Part shown: piece by piece, positions 16,115-25,500 of the stretch | How the letters are laid out: each line of letters starts with the position of its first letter | How positions within the stretch are numbered: the first letter of the stretch is position 1 | Source of the DNA: Rhizobium mesoamericanum STM3625 | Lineage (GTDB): Bacteria; Pseudomonadota; Alphaproteobacteria; Rhizobiales; Rhizobiaceae | DNA: 64,000 bases | Direction of reading: 5' to 3' | NCBI RefSeq assembly: GCF_000312665.1 | Contig: NZ_HF536772.1 | Span: 1,204,382-1,268,381 of the forward strand | The notes under the pieces: generated by a model | Told to the model about the DNA's origin: nothing | Database searches by the model: none | What the model saw: only the letters and a program-made list of their open reading frames with translations | Made by a program: the position numbers and the translations under genes

Positions 16115-17689
16115 TCAGGTCACCACCCACGCAATATAGAGAAGGGCAAGCGCTATAATCCAGAGGGCGAACCGACCGGAGCGATTGTGGCGCGCTTCGG
16201 ATTTGCCGATCGCATCGGCCGTTTCTGCGTCGAACCGCAACCCCTGCTCGCTCATCTGCAGCAGTTGATGATGAAATTTCTCAGTCTTGGCGGCAATCTC
16301 GGGCGCGGCCTCGGCAAGCTTCACGGCCGCCTTCAATCCATCCTTGAGATCGGTGACGATCCGCTTCGGACCGAGATTGTTGCGGATCCAATCGCCGACG
16401 ACGGGTTCTGACGCCTTCCACATGTTGAAACGTGGATTGAGCATGCGCGACACGCCTTCGACCACGACCATGGTCTTCTGCAGCATGACCAGTTCCGGCC
16501 GCGTTGCCATGTCGAAGAGTTCGGTGACCTCAAACAACAGCGTCAGCAGCTTGCCCATCGAGATCGTCTCGGCAGGTTGACCATGGATCGGCTCGCCGAT
16601 CGCGCGGATCGCCTGCGCGAAGCTCTCGACATTGTGGTGCCCCGGTACGTAGCCGGCCTCGAAGTGGACTTCCGCGACCCTGATGTAGTCGCGGGTGATG
16701 AAGCCGAAGAGAATTTCGGCCAGGAAGCGGCGTTCCTTTTTCCCCAGTCGTCCGACGATCCCCATGTCGACCGCGACGATATCGCCATGCTCGTCGACAA
16801 AGAGGTTCCCAGGATGCATGTCGGCGTGGAAGAAGCCGTCACGCAACGTATGGCGAAGAAACGATTGGATCAGTGTATCGGCAAGCAGGTTGAGATCGTG
16901 GCCGGCGGCGCGTAGACCCTCGACGTCGGACATCTTCACGCCGTCAATCCACTCCATGGTGATCACATCGCGGCCGGTGCGCTCCCAATCGACCTTCGGC
17001 ACACGGAAGCCCGGGTCTTTCTCGGTATTTTCTGCAATCTCAGAAAGGGCTGCCGCCTCAAGGCGCAGGTCCATTTCAACCTTGGTCGTCTGCTCCAGGG
17101 TCTTCGTGACCTCGACCGGCCTCAGTCGCCGGCTCGAAGGCATGAAGCGTTCCTGCATGTGAGCGACCAGATACATCGCCTCTATGTCATGCGAGAAGCG
17201 CTGGCGCACGCCGGGACGAACGACCTTGACCGCGACCTTCTTGCGTCCAGCAGGCGTATCGACTTCGGCCGCGTGCACCTGGGCAATCGACGCTGCGGCA
17301 ATCGGCTCGCCAAAACTTGCGTAAAGGTCCTCAATCGGGCGTCCGAGAGACCCGGCGATACTCGCCTTGGCGGCGGCGAGCGGAAAGAACGCCATGCGGT
17401 CCTGAAGCTGCGACAGATCGTCGGCGAACTCGACGCCAACGACATCCGGGCGCGTTGCCAGGAACTGCCCGATCTTCACGTAAGAAGGGCCGAGCCTTTC
17501 AACGGCTTGCGCCAGTCGGTCGCTGCGCTTCTTCGATTTCGAACGATTGCGCGCGAACATACCGACAAACGACTTGGCAACCCCGATCGAGGGCGGAAGA
17601 TCGTCCGACGGCAAGGCCGAAATCACGCCTTCGCGCACGAGAATCCAGCCGACGCGCCAAAGCCGGAAATATGCGCCCAGAGTGCTCAT
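16115..17689 (-). CDS. ubiB: UbiB, ubiquinone biosynthesis ABC1/ADCK kinase-like protein
   Basis: A 524-residue member of the atypical kinase-like UbiB family needed for ubiquinone synthesis. Motifs: the KxGQ signature VKIGQFLATRPD near 70-82, AAASIAQVHAAEV (the Ala-rich nucleotide loop), VAVKVVRPG with the Lys, HADMHPGNLFV (catalytic-loop type) and VDMGIVG (DFG-like). Two C-terminal hydrophobic segments would anchor it; the last is FALWIIALALLYIAWVV. It lies 56 bp downstream of ubiE, a standard alphaproteobacterial operon. Its direct biochemical activity is still debated in the literature. Confidence 0.95.
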   Translation of the reverse strand: MSTLGAYFRLWRVGWILVREGVISALPSDDLPPSIGVAKSFVGMFARNRSKSKKRSDRLAQAVERLGPSYVKIGQFLATRPDVVGVEFADDLSQLQDRMAFFPLAAAKASIAGSLGRPIEDLYASFGEPIAAASIAQVHAAEVDTPAGRKKVAVKVVRPGVRQRFSHDIEAMYLVAHMQERFMPSSRRLRPVEVTKTLEQTTKVEMDLRLEAAALSEIAENTEKDPGFRVPKVDWERTGRDVITMEWIDGVKMSDVEGLRAAGHDLNLLADTLIQSFLRHTLRDGFFHADMHPGNLFVDEHGDIVAVDMGIVGRLGKKERRFLAEILFGFITRDYIRVAEVHFEAGYVPGHHNVESFAQAIRAIGEPIHGQPAETISMGKLLTLLFEVTELFDMATRPELVMLQKTMVVVEGVSRMLNPRFNMWKASEPVVGDWIRNNLGPKRIVTDLKDGLKAAVKLAEAAPEIAAKTEKFHHQLLQMSEQGLRFDAETADAIGKSEARHNRSGRFALWIIALALLYIAWVVT

Positions 17690-17745
17690 GCCGGATTGCC
17701 TGCCTGCGAAGGCGAGCGGGTGAACGGAGTGCCTCGGATCATGCC

Positions 17746-18522
17746 TCAGAGCTTCCAGCCAGAATGAAGGGCTGCGATGCCGCCGGTATAATTCGTGAAG
17801 CTCACGCGGGAGAAGCCCGCTTTGCGGATCATTTCGGCGAAGTTCTCCTGGTTGGGGAACTTGCGGATCGATTCGACGAGATACTGATAGGGCTCGGACT
17901 CGCCGGTGATCGCCCTGCCGAATTTCGGAATGGCATTGAAGGACCAGCTGTCATAGATGCGGTCGAGAAGCGGCATGTCGACTTCGGAAAATTCGAGCAC
18001 GAGCAGCCGGCCGCCACGCTTCAGTACGCGATAGGCTTCACTCAGCGCCACGTCGATGCGCGGTACGTTGCGGATGCCGAAGGCGATCGTATAGGCGTCG
18101 AAGCTGTTCGGCTCGAACGGCAGCTCCTCGGCGTTCGCCTCGACGAAAGTCAGATTGTCGGAGAGCTTCTTCTTGGCGGCGCGCTCGGCGCCGACCGCCA
18201 GCATCGAGCCGTTGATGTCGAGCACGGTCGCATGCGCCTGCCGATTGGAAGCCTCGATGATGCGGAAGGCGATGTCGCCGGTGCCGCCTGCAACGTCGAG
18301 AACCTTGTAGCCGGGCTCCTTGCGCGGGTTCAGCGCCGTAATCATCGCGTCCTTCCAGACCCGGTGCATGCCGACTGACATGACGTCGTTCATGATGTCG
18401 TAGCGTTTGGCGACCTTATGAAAGACCTCGTTGACGAGACCTTGCTTTTCGCCATCCGCCACTTCGCGGAAGCCGTAGGATGTTTCCATGCCGCCTTCGG
18501 CAGAGGTACGGCTTTCTGACAT
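17746..18522 (-). CDS. ubiE: UbiE, demethylmenaquinone/2-methoxy-6-polyprenyl-1,4-benzoquinol C-methyltransferase
   Basis: A 258-residue class I SAM-dependent methyltransferase acting in ubiquinone synthesis. The start [11 protein letters not shown] at 18522 gives the usual length. Seen: motif [14 protein letters not shown], the UbiE signature [18 protein letters not shown] near 53-70, and [10 protein letters not shown]. It is transcribed with ubiB and is divergent from mutM; the shared gap contains a CTATAG palindrome that could serve as a -10 on either strand. Confidence 0.96.
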   Translation of the reverse strand: MSESRTSAEGGMETSYGFREVADGEKQGLVNEVFHKVAKRYDIMNDVMSVGMHRVWKDAMITALNPRKEPGYKVLDVAGGTGDIAFRIIEASNRQAHATVLDINGSMLAVGAERAAKKKLSDNLTFVEANAEELPFEPNSFDAYTIAFGIRNVPRIDVALSEAYRVLKRGGRLLVLEFSEVDMPLLDRIYDSWSFNAIPKFGRAITGESEPYQYLVESIRKFPNQENFAEMIRKAGFSRVSFTNYTGGIAALHSGWKL

Positions 18523-18674
18523 CAAAATACTCCATCTATCTGAAATCGGCGCGGCGACCATAGCGAACGGACGCGCGCGGCGCTATCTGTGGGCCACGCT
18601 CAAAGCCGCGGGCACCCTGGCGCTATAGCGCACAACGCCTCTGGTTGAAACATGTTAGATATAGATGGGTTAAG

Positions 18675-19565
18675 ATGCCGGAATTGCCAGAAGTCGAAAC
18701 CGTCAGACGCGGGCTTGCTCCCACCATGGAAGGTGCGCGCATCGTCCGCCTGGAGCTACGGCGCAAGGATCTCCGGTTTCCCTTTCCGGAGGGTCTGGAG
18801 GCGCGGGCGACCGGCCGCAATATCGTCGCGCTTGGCCGTCGCGCCAAATATTTGCTGATAGACCTCGACGACGGCACGACGATCATATCGCATCTCGGGA
18901 TGTCTGGCTCCTTCCGCATCGAGGCGGGGCCGGTTTCCGATTGGCCCGGCGAATTTCATCATCTGCAGTCGAAGGACGAAAAGCACGATCACGCGATTTT
19001 CCATCTTGAGGGACCGCACGGCATTAGCCGTGTCATCTATAATGACCCGCGCCGTTTTGGCTTTATGGACGTGGTGCATCGTTCGGAGATTGATCTTAAT
19101 CCCTTCCTCTTCGGCCTCGGACCGGAGCCCACGGGCAACGAGCTCAGCGCTGCCTATCTCGCGGAACGCTTTATGGGAAAGACGCAGCCTCTGAAAAGTG
19201 CGCTGCTCGACCAGAAGAATATTGCTGGGCTCGGCAATATATATGTTTGCGAGGCGCTATGGCGCGCGCACCTGCGTCCGGCGCGGGCGGCGGCGACAAT
19301 CGTCACCAAGACCGGCAAGCCGACCAAGCAGATGGAACTTCTGGTCGCCTCGATCAGGGACGTCATCGCGGACGCCATCAAGGCGGGCGGCTCGTCTCTG
19401 CGGGACCATATCCAGACCGACGGCTCGCTTGGCTACTTCCAGCACTCCTTCTCGGTCTATGATCGCGAAAGTCTACCTTGCCGCACGCCCGGCTGCAGCG
19501 GTACGGTCGCACGCATCGTCCAGGCGGGGCGCTCGACCTTCTATTGCCCTGTCTGCCAAAAATAA
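18675..19565 (+). CDS. mutM: MutM (Fpg), formamidopyrimidine-DNA glycosylase
   Basis: Base-excision repair enzyme that removes 8-oxoguanine and cleaves the abasic site. It has 296 residues and begins [13 protein letters not shown], so the catalytic N-terminal Pro (after Met removal) and the following Glu are present. [10 protein letters not shown] and the helix-two-turn-helix [14 protein letters not shown] are seen. The C-terminal zinc finger has its four Cys (LPCRTPGC...FYCPVCQK). It is followed after 14 bp by the enoyl-CoA hydratase gene, likely in one transcript. Confidence 0.97.
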   Translation: MPELPEVETVRRGLAPTMEGARIVRLELRRKDLRFPFPEGLEARATGRNIVALGRRAKYLLIDLDDGTTIISHLGMSGSFRIEAGPVSDWPGEFHHLQSKDEKHDHAIFHLEGPHGISRVIYNDPRRFGFMDVVHRSEIDLNPFLFGLGPEPTGNELSAAYLAERFMGKTQPLKSALLDQKNIAGLGNIYVCEALWRAHLRPARAAATIVTKTGKPTKQMELLVASIRDVIADAIKAGGSSLRDHIQTDGSLGYFQHSFSVYDRESLPCRTPGCSGTVARIVQAGRSTFYCPVCQK

Positions 19566-19579
19566 CGGGAGGATAGTCC

Positions 19580-20353
19580 ATGGCTTATGAAACACTGATC
19601 GTCGAAACCCGTGGAGCGGTCGGGCTGATCACGTTGAATCGCCCGCAAGCGCTGAATGCGCTGAATTCGACCGTGCTGAAAGAGCTCCTCCAGGCTTACG
19701 AAGCCTTCCAAGACGACGATGCGGTTGGTGCTATGGTGCTGACCGGCTCCGAGCGCGCATTCGCCGCCGGCGCCGACATTAAGGAAATGCAGCCGCTTGG
19801 CTATGTTGACGTCTACAGCCGCGATCTGATGAGCGGCTGGGACGATGTTGCAAAGGTACGCAAACCTGTGATCGCGGCCGTCAGCGGTTTTGCCCTCGGC
19901 GGCGGATGCGAGCTTGCAATGATGTGCGACCTCATCATCGCGTCGGAGACCGCCAAGTTCGGCCAGCCCGAAATCACGCTTGGCGTCATCCCCGGCATGG
20001 GCGGTACACAGCGATTGACGCGCGCCGTCGGCCGCTACAAAGCGATGGACCTGATCCTGACCGGCCGCATGATGGACGCTGCCGAAGCCGAGCGCGCAGG
20101 ACTCGTTTCGCGTGTGGTGGCGCCCGAGCGCCTAATGGACGAGGCACTTGAGGCGGCCGCCAAGATTGCCTCGCTGTCGCGTCCGTCCGTGCTGATGGCG
20201 AAGGAGGCCGTCAACCGCGCCTTGGAGACGACATTGGATGAAGGTCTGCGCTTCGAGCGCCGCCTTTTCCATAGCTTGTTTTCCACCGAAGATCAGAAAG
20301 AGGGGATGACGGCCTTCATCGAAAAGCGTAAGCCCACCTTCAAGAACCGCTGA
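19580..20353 (+). CDS. Enoyl-CoA hydratase/isomerase-family protein
   Basis: A 257-residue crotonase-fold protein. The oxyanion-hole segments are visible: [13 protein letters not shown] near 55-67 and [20 protein letters not shown] near 97-116. The two catalytic glutamates of enoyl-CoA hydratase appear in GGGCELA and [13 protein letters not shown]. It therefore should hydrate short-chain enoyl-CoA (FadB/EchA-like). In rhizobia this gene is conserved between mutM and rpsT. GGGAGG lies 8 nt before the ATG. Confidence 0.93.
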   Translation: MAYETLIVETRGAVGLITLNRPQALNALNSTVLKELLQAYEAFQDDDAVGAMVLTGSERAFAAGADIKEMQPLGYVDVYSRDLMSGWDDVAKVRKPVIAAVSGFALGGGCELAMMCDLIIASETAKFGQPEITLGVIPGMGGTQRLTRAVGRYKAMDLILTGRMMDAAEAERAGLVSRVVAPERLMDEALEAAAKIASLSRPSVLMAKEAVNRALETTLDEGLRFERRLFHSLFSTEDQKEGMTAFIEKRKPTFKNR

Positions 20354-20390
20354 CCCTTGGAGAAAGGCGGCGTTTCCTTGAAAATGCGCG

Positions 20391-20418
20391 TTGACGTGGG
20401 TCGGCTTTAGGGTTATAT
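20391..20418 (+). promoter_or_regulatory. Predicted sigma-70 promoter of rpsT
   Basis: TTGACG at 20391 and TTATAT at 20413 are separated by 16 bp; a TATATG register gives 17 bp. Transcription would begin near 20425 and leave a leader of about 110 nt before the rpsT ATG. This is the best-matching promoter I noted in the window. Confidence 0.6.
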
Positions 20419-20538
20419 GCCCGCCCACGGTTCGGGAAGCCACTCCGGTTTTCCGATTATGCTCCCGCATCGCTGGATTAAGTGGCCGCAGGGCCCGCGG
20501 TGATGACGGAGTTTGTTCGAATTCTTAGAGAGGCATCC

Positions 20539-20817
20539 ATGGCCAATACAACTTCGGCGAAAAAAGCGACCCGCAAGATCGCCCGCCGTACCGACGTCAA
20601 TAAGGCTCGTCGCTCGCGCGTTCGTACTTTCGTTCGCAAGGTCGAAGAGGCAATCGCATCCGGTGATGCTGCCAAGGCAAAGGAAGCTTTCCTCGCCGCA
20701 CAGCCGGAACTGGCTCGCGCCGCAAGCAAGGGTGTGCTGCACTCCAACACGGCTTCACGCAAGGTTTCGCGCCTGGCCGCTCGTGTAAAAGCTCTGTCGG
20801 TTTCTGCGACCGCATAA
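20539..20817 (+). CDS. rpsT: Ribosomal protein S20
   Basis: A small-subunit protein that binds 16S rRNA. It has 92 residues, starting [18 protein letters not shown], strongly basic and helical, with the conserved [20 protein letters not shown] end. The start at 20539 follows AGAGAGG and avoids a non-homologous 19-residue extension. A short VSATA tail makes it slightly longer than the 88 residues I recall for relatives. It has its own promoter upstream and an intrinsic terminator downstream. Confidence 0.97.
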   Translation: MANTTSAKKATRKIARRTDVNKARRSRVRTFVRKVEEAIASGDAAKAKEAFLAAQPELARAASKGVLHSNTASRKVSRLAARVKALSVSATA

Positions 20818-20848
20818 TCTTTCGTTAATAAACCTATCATTATGATTA

Positions 20849-20874
20849 GCCCGGCAACTTTGTCGGGCTTTTTC
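20849..20874 (+). terminator. Intrinsic terminator after rpsT
   Basis: AGCCCG (20849-20854) pairs with CGGGCT (20865-20870), and T's follow directly. It lies 31 bp after the rpsT stop and separates it from the dnaA leader. Confidence 0.8.
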
Positions 20875-21054
20875 GATTCCGCCGGCTGGCTTCCGTATGG
20901 TTAACTCGGCGACAATTTCATGTCGAGCGTGTGACACGAAAAATCCAATAATAACAAACACTTGTTGTAGGATACTTCAGGTTCGCCCGACTCGGGGCCT
21001 ACAATCTGCGGTCTGAGCAGAGTCAAGAAGCTTTTTTATTTTTTTCTTTTTATG

Positions 21055-21115
21055 CGTGTCAAAAATGCCGGCGAGGGGAATCTCCTTGATTCAAAAGCGA
21101 TTCTTTTTTGACACG
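21055..21115. repeat. Inverted repeat CGTGTCAAAAA / TTTTTGACACG in the dnaA leader
   Basis: Perfect 11-bp arms at 21055-21065 and 21105-21115 are separated by 39 bp. Each arm contains TTGACA, a perfect -35 hexamer, pointing outward on opposite strands, and the centre holds three GANTC sites. It may be a divergent promoter pair or a regulator site; no good -10 hexamer follows the right arm. Confidence 0.6.
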
Positions 21116-21299
21116 GATGTGACGCTCAAAAACTGTCCCCGGAGTCAACGGGCCGCTCTTAATTTTGCGTAAAATTCATCGTTGATTCCCGCATTCGATC
21201 CTGCCTAAATGCCGATCAACAAGGGGTCCAGACATCACCTGCGAAGGCTTGGTCTGAAACTGCCACGTCGGCGGGGCGATGAAACTGTGCCCCTTGTTA

Positions 21300-21325
21300 C
21301 GGAGAGTTTTAAGTCTCCGGTTTTT
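21300..21325 (+). terminator. Terminator-like hairpin inside the dnaA leader
   Basis: CGGAGA (21300-21305) pairs with TCTCCG (21314-21319) over an 8-nt loop, followed by G and five T's. It lies 330 bp before dnaA on the plus strand. It could end a small RNA transcribed from about 21120-21200 or act as a leader attenuator. Confidence 0.5.
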
Positions 21326-21654
21326 CACGCACTTGAGCATTTTTGACCGCGACGTGGCTGTCGCGGAACGGTGATGTTTTGTGAGTTGGTTTGCACGCAT
21401 TGCGTGAAACCGGAATGGGGAAGAGAAGTCGTGGCAGGACGATTGGACGCCGGTGTTGCGAGGAGCGGCATCCAGTCCGAGGAAATGCAGCCGAATCGCA
21501 TGATGCGGGCTCGCGCCTTTCCGGGATCATCCTGTGAGTGGGGCAGTATTTGAGTGAACCGGCAGGCGAGTGGCTCATGAGGGTGCCACTTTCTAGCCAT
21601 AGCGGGGAAATAATCGGGCGACGAAACAAAGTCGGCCGGCGAATGGAAGGCGGC

Positions 21655-23205
21655 ATGATGCAGATGAATACAATGACGGCGGATGTCCTGGAGAGTGGGG
21701 ACAGTGAACCGCAGGCGTTTGGCTCTATGTGCGCCGAAGCGGCAGGGGAAAAGGGAGAGATGAAGCATGGTGTACTTTTCGAGCGTGTCAGCGCCCGCCT
21801 AAAGGCGCAAGTCGGTCCGGATGTCTATGCAAGCTGGTTTGCGCGGCTGAAATTGCATTCGGTTTCAAAGAGCGTCGTGCGCCTGACGGTGCCGACCACT
21901 TTCCTGAAGTCCTGGATCAACAACCGGTATCTTGAGCTGATCACCAGCCTGTTCCAGGCAGAAGACTCAGAAATTCTGAAAGTCGAAATTCTTGTTCGCA
22001 CGGCAACGCGTGGCGTCGGCAAGCCGGTTGAAGAGCCGGCTTCCCCAGAGCCTGTTGCCGCCGCACAGACGCGCCGTCCTGTGGCGCAGCATGCCGGCCA
22101 GATTGCCCAGCAGGCAGTGTCGTCTGCAGTTGCAGCCCGTCCGGCCACTTCCGGCCAGCCGCTCTTCGGCTCGCCGCTGGACTCACGCTTCACCTTCGAC
22201 ACGTTCGTCGAAGGCAGCTCTAACCGTGTGGCTCTTGCCGCTGCCAAGACGATTGCTGAAGCTGGACAGGGCGCTGTCCGCTTCAATCCGCTCTTCGTCC
22301 ATTCCAGCGTCGGTCTCGGCAAGTCGCATCTTCTGCAGGCGATCGCCAATGCCGCGGTACAGAACCCGCGCGCCCTGCGCGTCGTCTATCTGACAGCAGA
22401 GTATTTCATGTGGCGTTTCGCAACCGCGATCCGCGACAATGATGCACTGACGCTGAAGGACTCGCTGCGCAATATCGACCTTCTCATCATCGACGACATG
22501 CAGTTCCTGCAGGGCAAGATGATCCAGCACGAGTTCTGCCACCTGCTGAACATGCTGCTCGACAGCGCCAAGCAGGTCGTCGTCGCTGCCGATCGCGCTC
22601 CCTGGGAGCTGGAATCGCTCGATCCACGTGTCCGCTCCCGTTTGCAGGGCGGTGTGGCAATCGAGCTCGACGCCCCCGATTACGAGATGCGTCTCGAAAT
22701 CCTGAAGCGTCGCCTCGCTGCTGCTCGTGTCGAGGATCCGTCCCTGGAAATCCCGGTCGATCTGCTCAATCATGTTGCCCGCAATATCACGGCAAGTGGC
22801 CGCGAGCTGGAAGGCGCTTTCAACCAGCTGCTGTTCCGCCGCTCCTTCGAACCGAACCTGACGGTCGAGCGCGTCGATGAGCTTCTTGCTCATCTCGTTG
22901 GCTCGGGCGAGCCGCGCCGTGTCCGCATCGAGGACATCCAGCGCATCGTTGCACGGCACTATAACGTGTCGCGCCAGGAGCTGGTCTCGAACCGCCGCAC
23001 CCGCGTCATCGTAAAACCGCGACAGATCGCCATGTACCTGTCGAAGACGCTGACGCCGCGGTCCTTCCCTGAAATTGGCCGTCGTTTCGGCGGTCGCGAT
23101 CACACGACCGTGCTGCACGCCGTTCGCAAGATCGAGGAGTTGATTGCCGGCGACACGAAGCTCTCGCACGAGATCGAGTTGCTGAAGCGCCTGATCAACG
23201 AGTAG
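21655..23205 (+). CDS. dnaA: DnaA, chromosomal replication initiator
   Basis: A 516-residue AAA+ initiator that binds DnaA boxes and melts the origin. The start MMQMNTM at 21655 is chosen because GGAAGG precedes it; the ATG at 21658 is equally possible, and further in-frame upstream codons lack family support. Domain I covers about 35-105 ([18 protein letters not shown]), followed by a Pro/Ala-rich linker. Walker A reads SVGLGKSH, with Ser in place of the common Thr, and Walker B is LLIIDDMQF. The DNA-binding signature [20 protein letters not shown] is intact near the C-terminus. Confidence 0.97.
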   Translation: MMQMNTMTADVLESGDSEPQAFGSMCAEAAGEKGEMKHGVLFERVSARLKAQVGPDVYASWFARLKLHSVSKSVVRLTVPTTFLKSWINNRYLELITSLFQAEDSEILKVEILVRTATRGVGKPVEEPASPEPVAAAQTRRPVAQHAGQIAQQAVSSAVAARPATSGQPLFGSPLDSRFTFDTFVEGSSNRVALAAAKTIAEAGQGAVRFNPLFVHSSVGLGKSHLLQAIANAAVQNPRALRVVYLTAEYFMWRFATAIRDNDALTLKDSLRNIDLLIIDDMQFLQGKMIQHEFCHLLNMLLDSAKQVVVAADRAPWELESLDPRVRSRLQGGVAIELDAPDYEMRLEILKRRLAAARVEDPSLEIPVDLLNHVARNITASGRELEGAFNQLLFRRSFEPNLTVERVDELLAHLVGSGEPRRVRIEDIQRIVARHYNVSRQELVSNRRTRVIVKPRQIAMYLSKTLTPRSFPEIGRRFGGRDHTTVLHAVRKIEELIAGDTKLSHEIELLKRLINE

Positions 23206-23229
23206 TCAGGAAACCTTTCCTGCAAGTTG

Positions 23230-23259
23230 ACGGCCGGGCATCGCTCCGGCCGTTTTCTT
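23230..23259 (+). terminator. Intrinsic terminator after dnaA
   Basis: ACGGCCGG (23230-23237) and CCGGCCGT (23246-23253) form a perfect 8-bp stem with an 8-nt loop, followed by TTTCTTTT. It sits 25 bp after the dnaA stop. Confidence 0.85.
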
Positions 23260-23323
23260 TTGCGCACAATCTTCTGTAGGTTGGCTTGGAGGAGCATGGC
23301 TAGCGGTACAGGGGAGAAGCTGG

Positions 23324-24403
23324 ATGAGGTTCGACAGGATCGCTGTTCTCGGGCTGGGCAAGGTTGGGCGACTGGCCGCAACGCTCTTGCATGAGGGAGG
23401 CTTCGACGTTCTCGGCGTCGATGTTCAGGCGCCGACGGAGGGCCTACCTTTCGAATGCAGGAGAGAAGACATCTCCGATCCCGCCGTGATTGGCCAATTG
23501 CTCTCGAGCGTCGAGGCCGTGCTTTCCTGCCTACCCTATCACCTCAACATCGGCCTGGCGCACGCTGCCCATCTTGCGGGCATTCACTACTTCGACCTAA
23601 CCGAAGACGTGCCGACCACAAATTTCATTATCGAACTGTCCAAGGCTGCGCGCGGGCTGATGGCCCCACAGTGTGGCCTGGCCCCCGGCTTCGTGGGCAT
23701 TGTAGGGGCAAGCCTTGCGGATGGATTTGACAAATGTCGGTCGATTCGCATGCGGGTCGGTGCCCTGCCGCAGCACCCGACAGGTCTCCTCGGTTACGCC
23801 TTCAACTGGTCGCCCGAAGGCGTGGTCAACGAGTATCTGAACGACTGCGAGGTTATCGAGGGTGGCATCCGCAAGCTCGTCTCCCCGATGGAGTGGCACG
23901 AGACGATCTATGTTGAGGGCGTCAAGCTCGAAGCCTTCACAACGTCAGGCGGCATCGGAACCATGTGCGATACGCTGCTCGGCAAGGTCGAGAACCTCGA
24001 TTACAAGACGATGCGCTATCCCGGACATATGGATTTGATGAACTTCTTCTTCCATGAACTGCTGATGCGCGACAAACGCAAACTCGCCGGCGAAATCCTC
24101 ACCAACGCTAAGCCACCGGTTGAAGACGATGTCGTCTATGTCCATGTGGCGGCGGAGGGCACGGAGAACGGCAACCTGCGTCGCAAGGAATTCGTCCGCG
24201 CCTATTATCCGATCGAGATCGCTGGCGCTCGCCGCACGGCGATCGCCTGGACGACGTCGGCCTCGGTGGTTGCCGTGATCGAGATGGTGCGCGACGACCT
24301 GCTACCATCTGCCGGCTTCCTGCATCAGGAATTCATTCCGCTGGAGATGTTCCTGAGCACGCCGACCGGCAGTCTCTTCAAGACCGGCGCGCCCGGCCAT
24401 TAA
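23324..24403 (+). CDS. Saccharopine dehydrogenase-like NAD(P)-binding oxidoreductase
   Basis: A 359-residue protein with an N-terminal Rossmann motif VLGLGKVGRLAATLLHEGG and the saccharopine-dehydrogenase-type CLPYHLNIGLAHAAHLAGIHYFDL near 68-92. CGLAPGFVGIVGASLAD follows, then the catalytic/dimerisation domain. The family includes lysine-6-dehydrogenase, saccharopine reductase and carboxynorspermidine synthase; I cannot choose among these by eye. It sits after the dnaA terminator and has its own leader; nothing nearby suggests lysine metabolism. Confidence 0.82.
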   Translation: MRFDRIAVLGLGKVGRLAATLLHEGGFDVLGVDVQAPTEGLPFECRREDISDPAVIGQLLSSVEAVLSCLPYHLNIGLAHAAHLAGIHYFDLTEDVPTTNFIIELSKAARGLMAPQCGLAPGFVGIVGASLADGFDKCRSIRMRVGALPQHPTGLLGYAFNWSPEGVVNEYLNDCEVIEGGIRKLVSPMEWHETIYVEGVKLEAFTTSGGIGTMCDTLLGKVENLDYKTMRYPGHMDLMNFFFHELLMRDKRKLAGEILTNAKPPVEDDVVYVHVAAEGTENGNLRRKEFVRAYYPIEIAGARRTAIAWTTSASVVAVIEMVRDDLLPSAGFLHQEFIPLEMFLSTPTGSLFKTGAPGH

Positions 24404-24579
24404 TCTCTCAGGCTCGTCCAGTATGCTCACAGTTTAAAAGGCACTCTGTGAGACCGGGCATGGGATCGACTTCGCTGTTGCGCCTTACCCAGGATGTCGG
24501 CGCGTCCGCGCCGCGCAACAATCGGGTGGCGGCAGCCTGTGACGGGATGTATTGCGGTGGCAGGCTGACCAGGGAGAAG

Positions 24580-25500
24580 ATGATGCAGCAGAAACAGATG
24601 GGCTTTGCCGAGTGGGGAATGCTGCTGGTGCTATCTCTGTTATGGGGCGGATCCTTCCTCTTCACCGGAATTCTGGTGAAGACCCTGCCGCCGTTTACGA
24701 TCGTCATGGGCCGGGTTCTGATCGCCGCGCTGGCGCTGAACGTGATCGTCCGGGCAACCGGCCATTTCATGCCCCGCGACGGCAGGACTTGGGCGGCCTT
24801 CTTCGGTATGGGCATCCTGAACAACGTGATCCCCTTCTGCCTTATTGTCTGGGGCCAGACGCATATCGAAAGCGGCCTTGCCTCGATCCTGAATGCCACG
24901 ACGCCGCTGTTCGGCGTTGTTGTCGCGCACTTCCTGACTGCCGATGAAAAGATGACCGGTAACCGCCTGCTCGGCGTTCTCGTCGGCTTTGCGGGTGTCG
25001 CCTATATGATCGGCTTCGACGTGTTGCGTGATCTCGGCTCGAACGTGCTGGCGCAGCTTGCGGTGCTGGGGGCTGCGCTCTCCTATTCCTTTGCCGGTAT
25101 TTTCGGTCGCCGTTTTCGCCAGATGGGTATGGCGCCGCTAATCCCCGCCGCAGGGCAGGTCACCGCCTCGACCGCCCTGATGCTGCCGATCGCGCTCGTT
25201 GTCGACCAACCCTGGATACTGGCCGTGCCATCATTCGAAACCTGGATGGCATTGCTGGGCTTGGCCCTGCTGTCGACCGCGATTGCCTATGTGCTGTTCT
25301 TCCGCATCCTGGCAACGGCAGGCGCAACGAACCTCATGCTTGTGACCTTCCTGATCCCCGTCAGTGCTATCCTGCTCGGAGCGGCTATTCTCGGAGAGCA
25401 GATGCAGACCAAGCACCTGATCGGTATGGCGATGATCGCGATCGGCCTGGCGGCGATCGACGGACGCCTATTCTCGCGCGGCAGAAAGCGGCCCGCCTAG
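24580..25500 (+). CDS. EamA-family (DMT) permease
   Basis: A 306-residue protein starting MMQQKQMGFAEW at 24580 after AGGGAGAAG. Ten hydrophobic segments fall in two EamA repeats; LLWGGSFLFTGILVKTLPPFTIVMGR is the typical first helix pair. It is a probable metabolite exporter with unknown substrate. The stop codon shares the palindromic CTAG with the convergent hemW stop, so there is no room for a terminator between the two genes. Confidence 0.88.
   Translation: MMQQKQMGFAEWGMLLVLSLLWGGSFLFTGILVKTLPPFTIVMGRVLIAALALNVIVRATGHFMPRDGRTWAAFFGMGILNNVIPFCLIVWGQTHIESGLASILNATTPLFGVVVAHFLTADEKMTGNRLLGVLVGFAGVAYMIGFDVLRDLGSNVLAQLAVLGAALSYSFAGIFGRRFRQMGMAPLIPAAGQVTASTALMLPIALVVDQPWILAVPSFETWMALLGLALLSTAIAYVLFFRILATAGATNLMLVTFLIPVSAILLGAAILGEQMQTKHLIGMAMIAIGLAAIDGRLFSRGRKRPA

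Larger units (their letters stand above)
20875..21654 (+). other. Long intergenic region upstream of dnaA
   Basis: About 780 bp without a supportable gene. It contains nine GANTC sites (CcrM methylation motif; roughly three expected), three of them within 21078-21103. It also has a T-rich tract (21029-21051), an 11-bp inverted repeat, a near match to a CtrA site (TTAA-N7-TAAA at 21159-21173) and a terminator-like hairpin at 21300. I found no TTATCCACA-type DnaA box. Rhizobial chromosomal origins are known near hemE, not at dnaA. The region most likely carries cell-cycle control of dnaA, possibly with a small RNA. Confidence 0.6.

Noticed and set aside
20875..21654. Chromosomal replication origin at dnaA
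   Set aside because: No canonical DnaA boxes were seen, and rhizobial origins are known near hemE, which is not in the window.
21538..21654. Longer dnaA start
   Set aside because: The in-frame extension has no family support, whereas a Shine-Dalgarno sequence lies before 21655.
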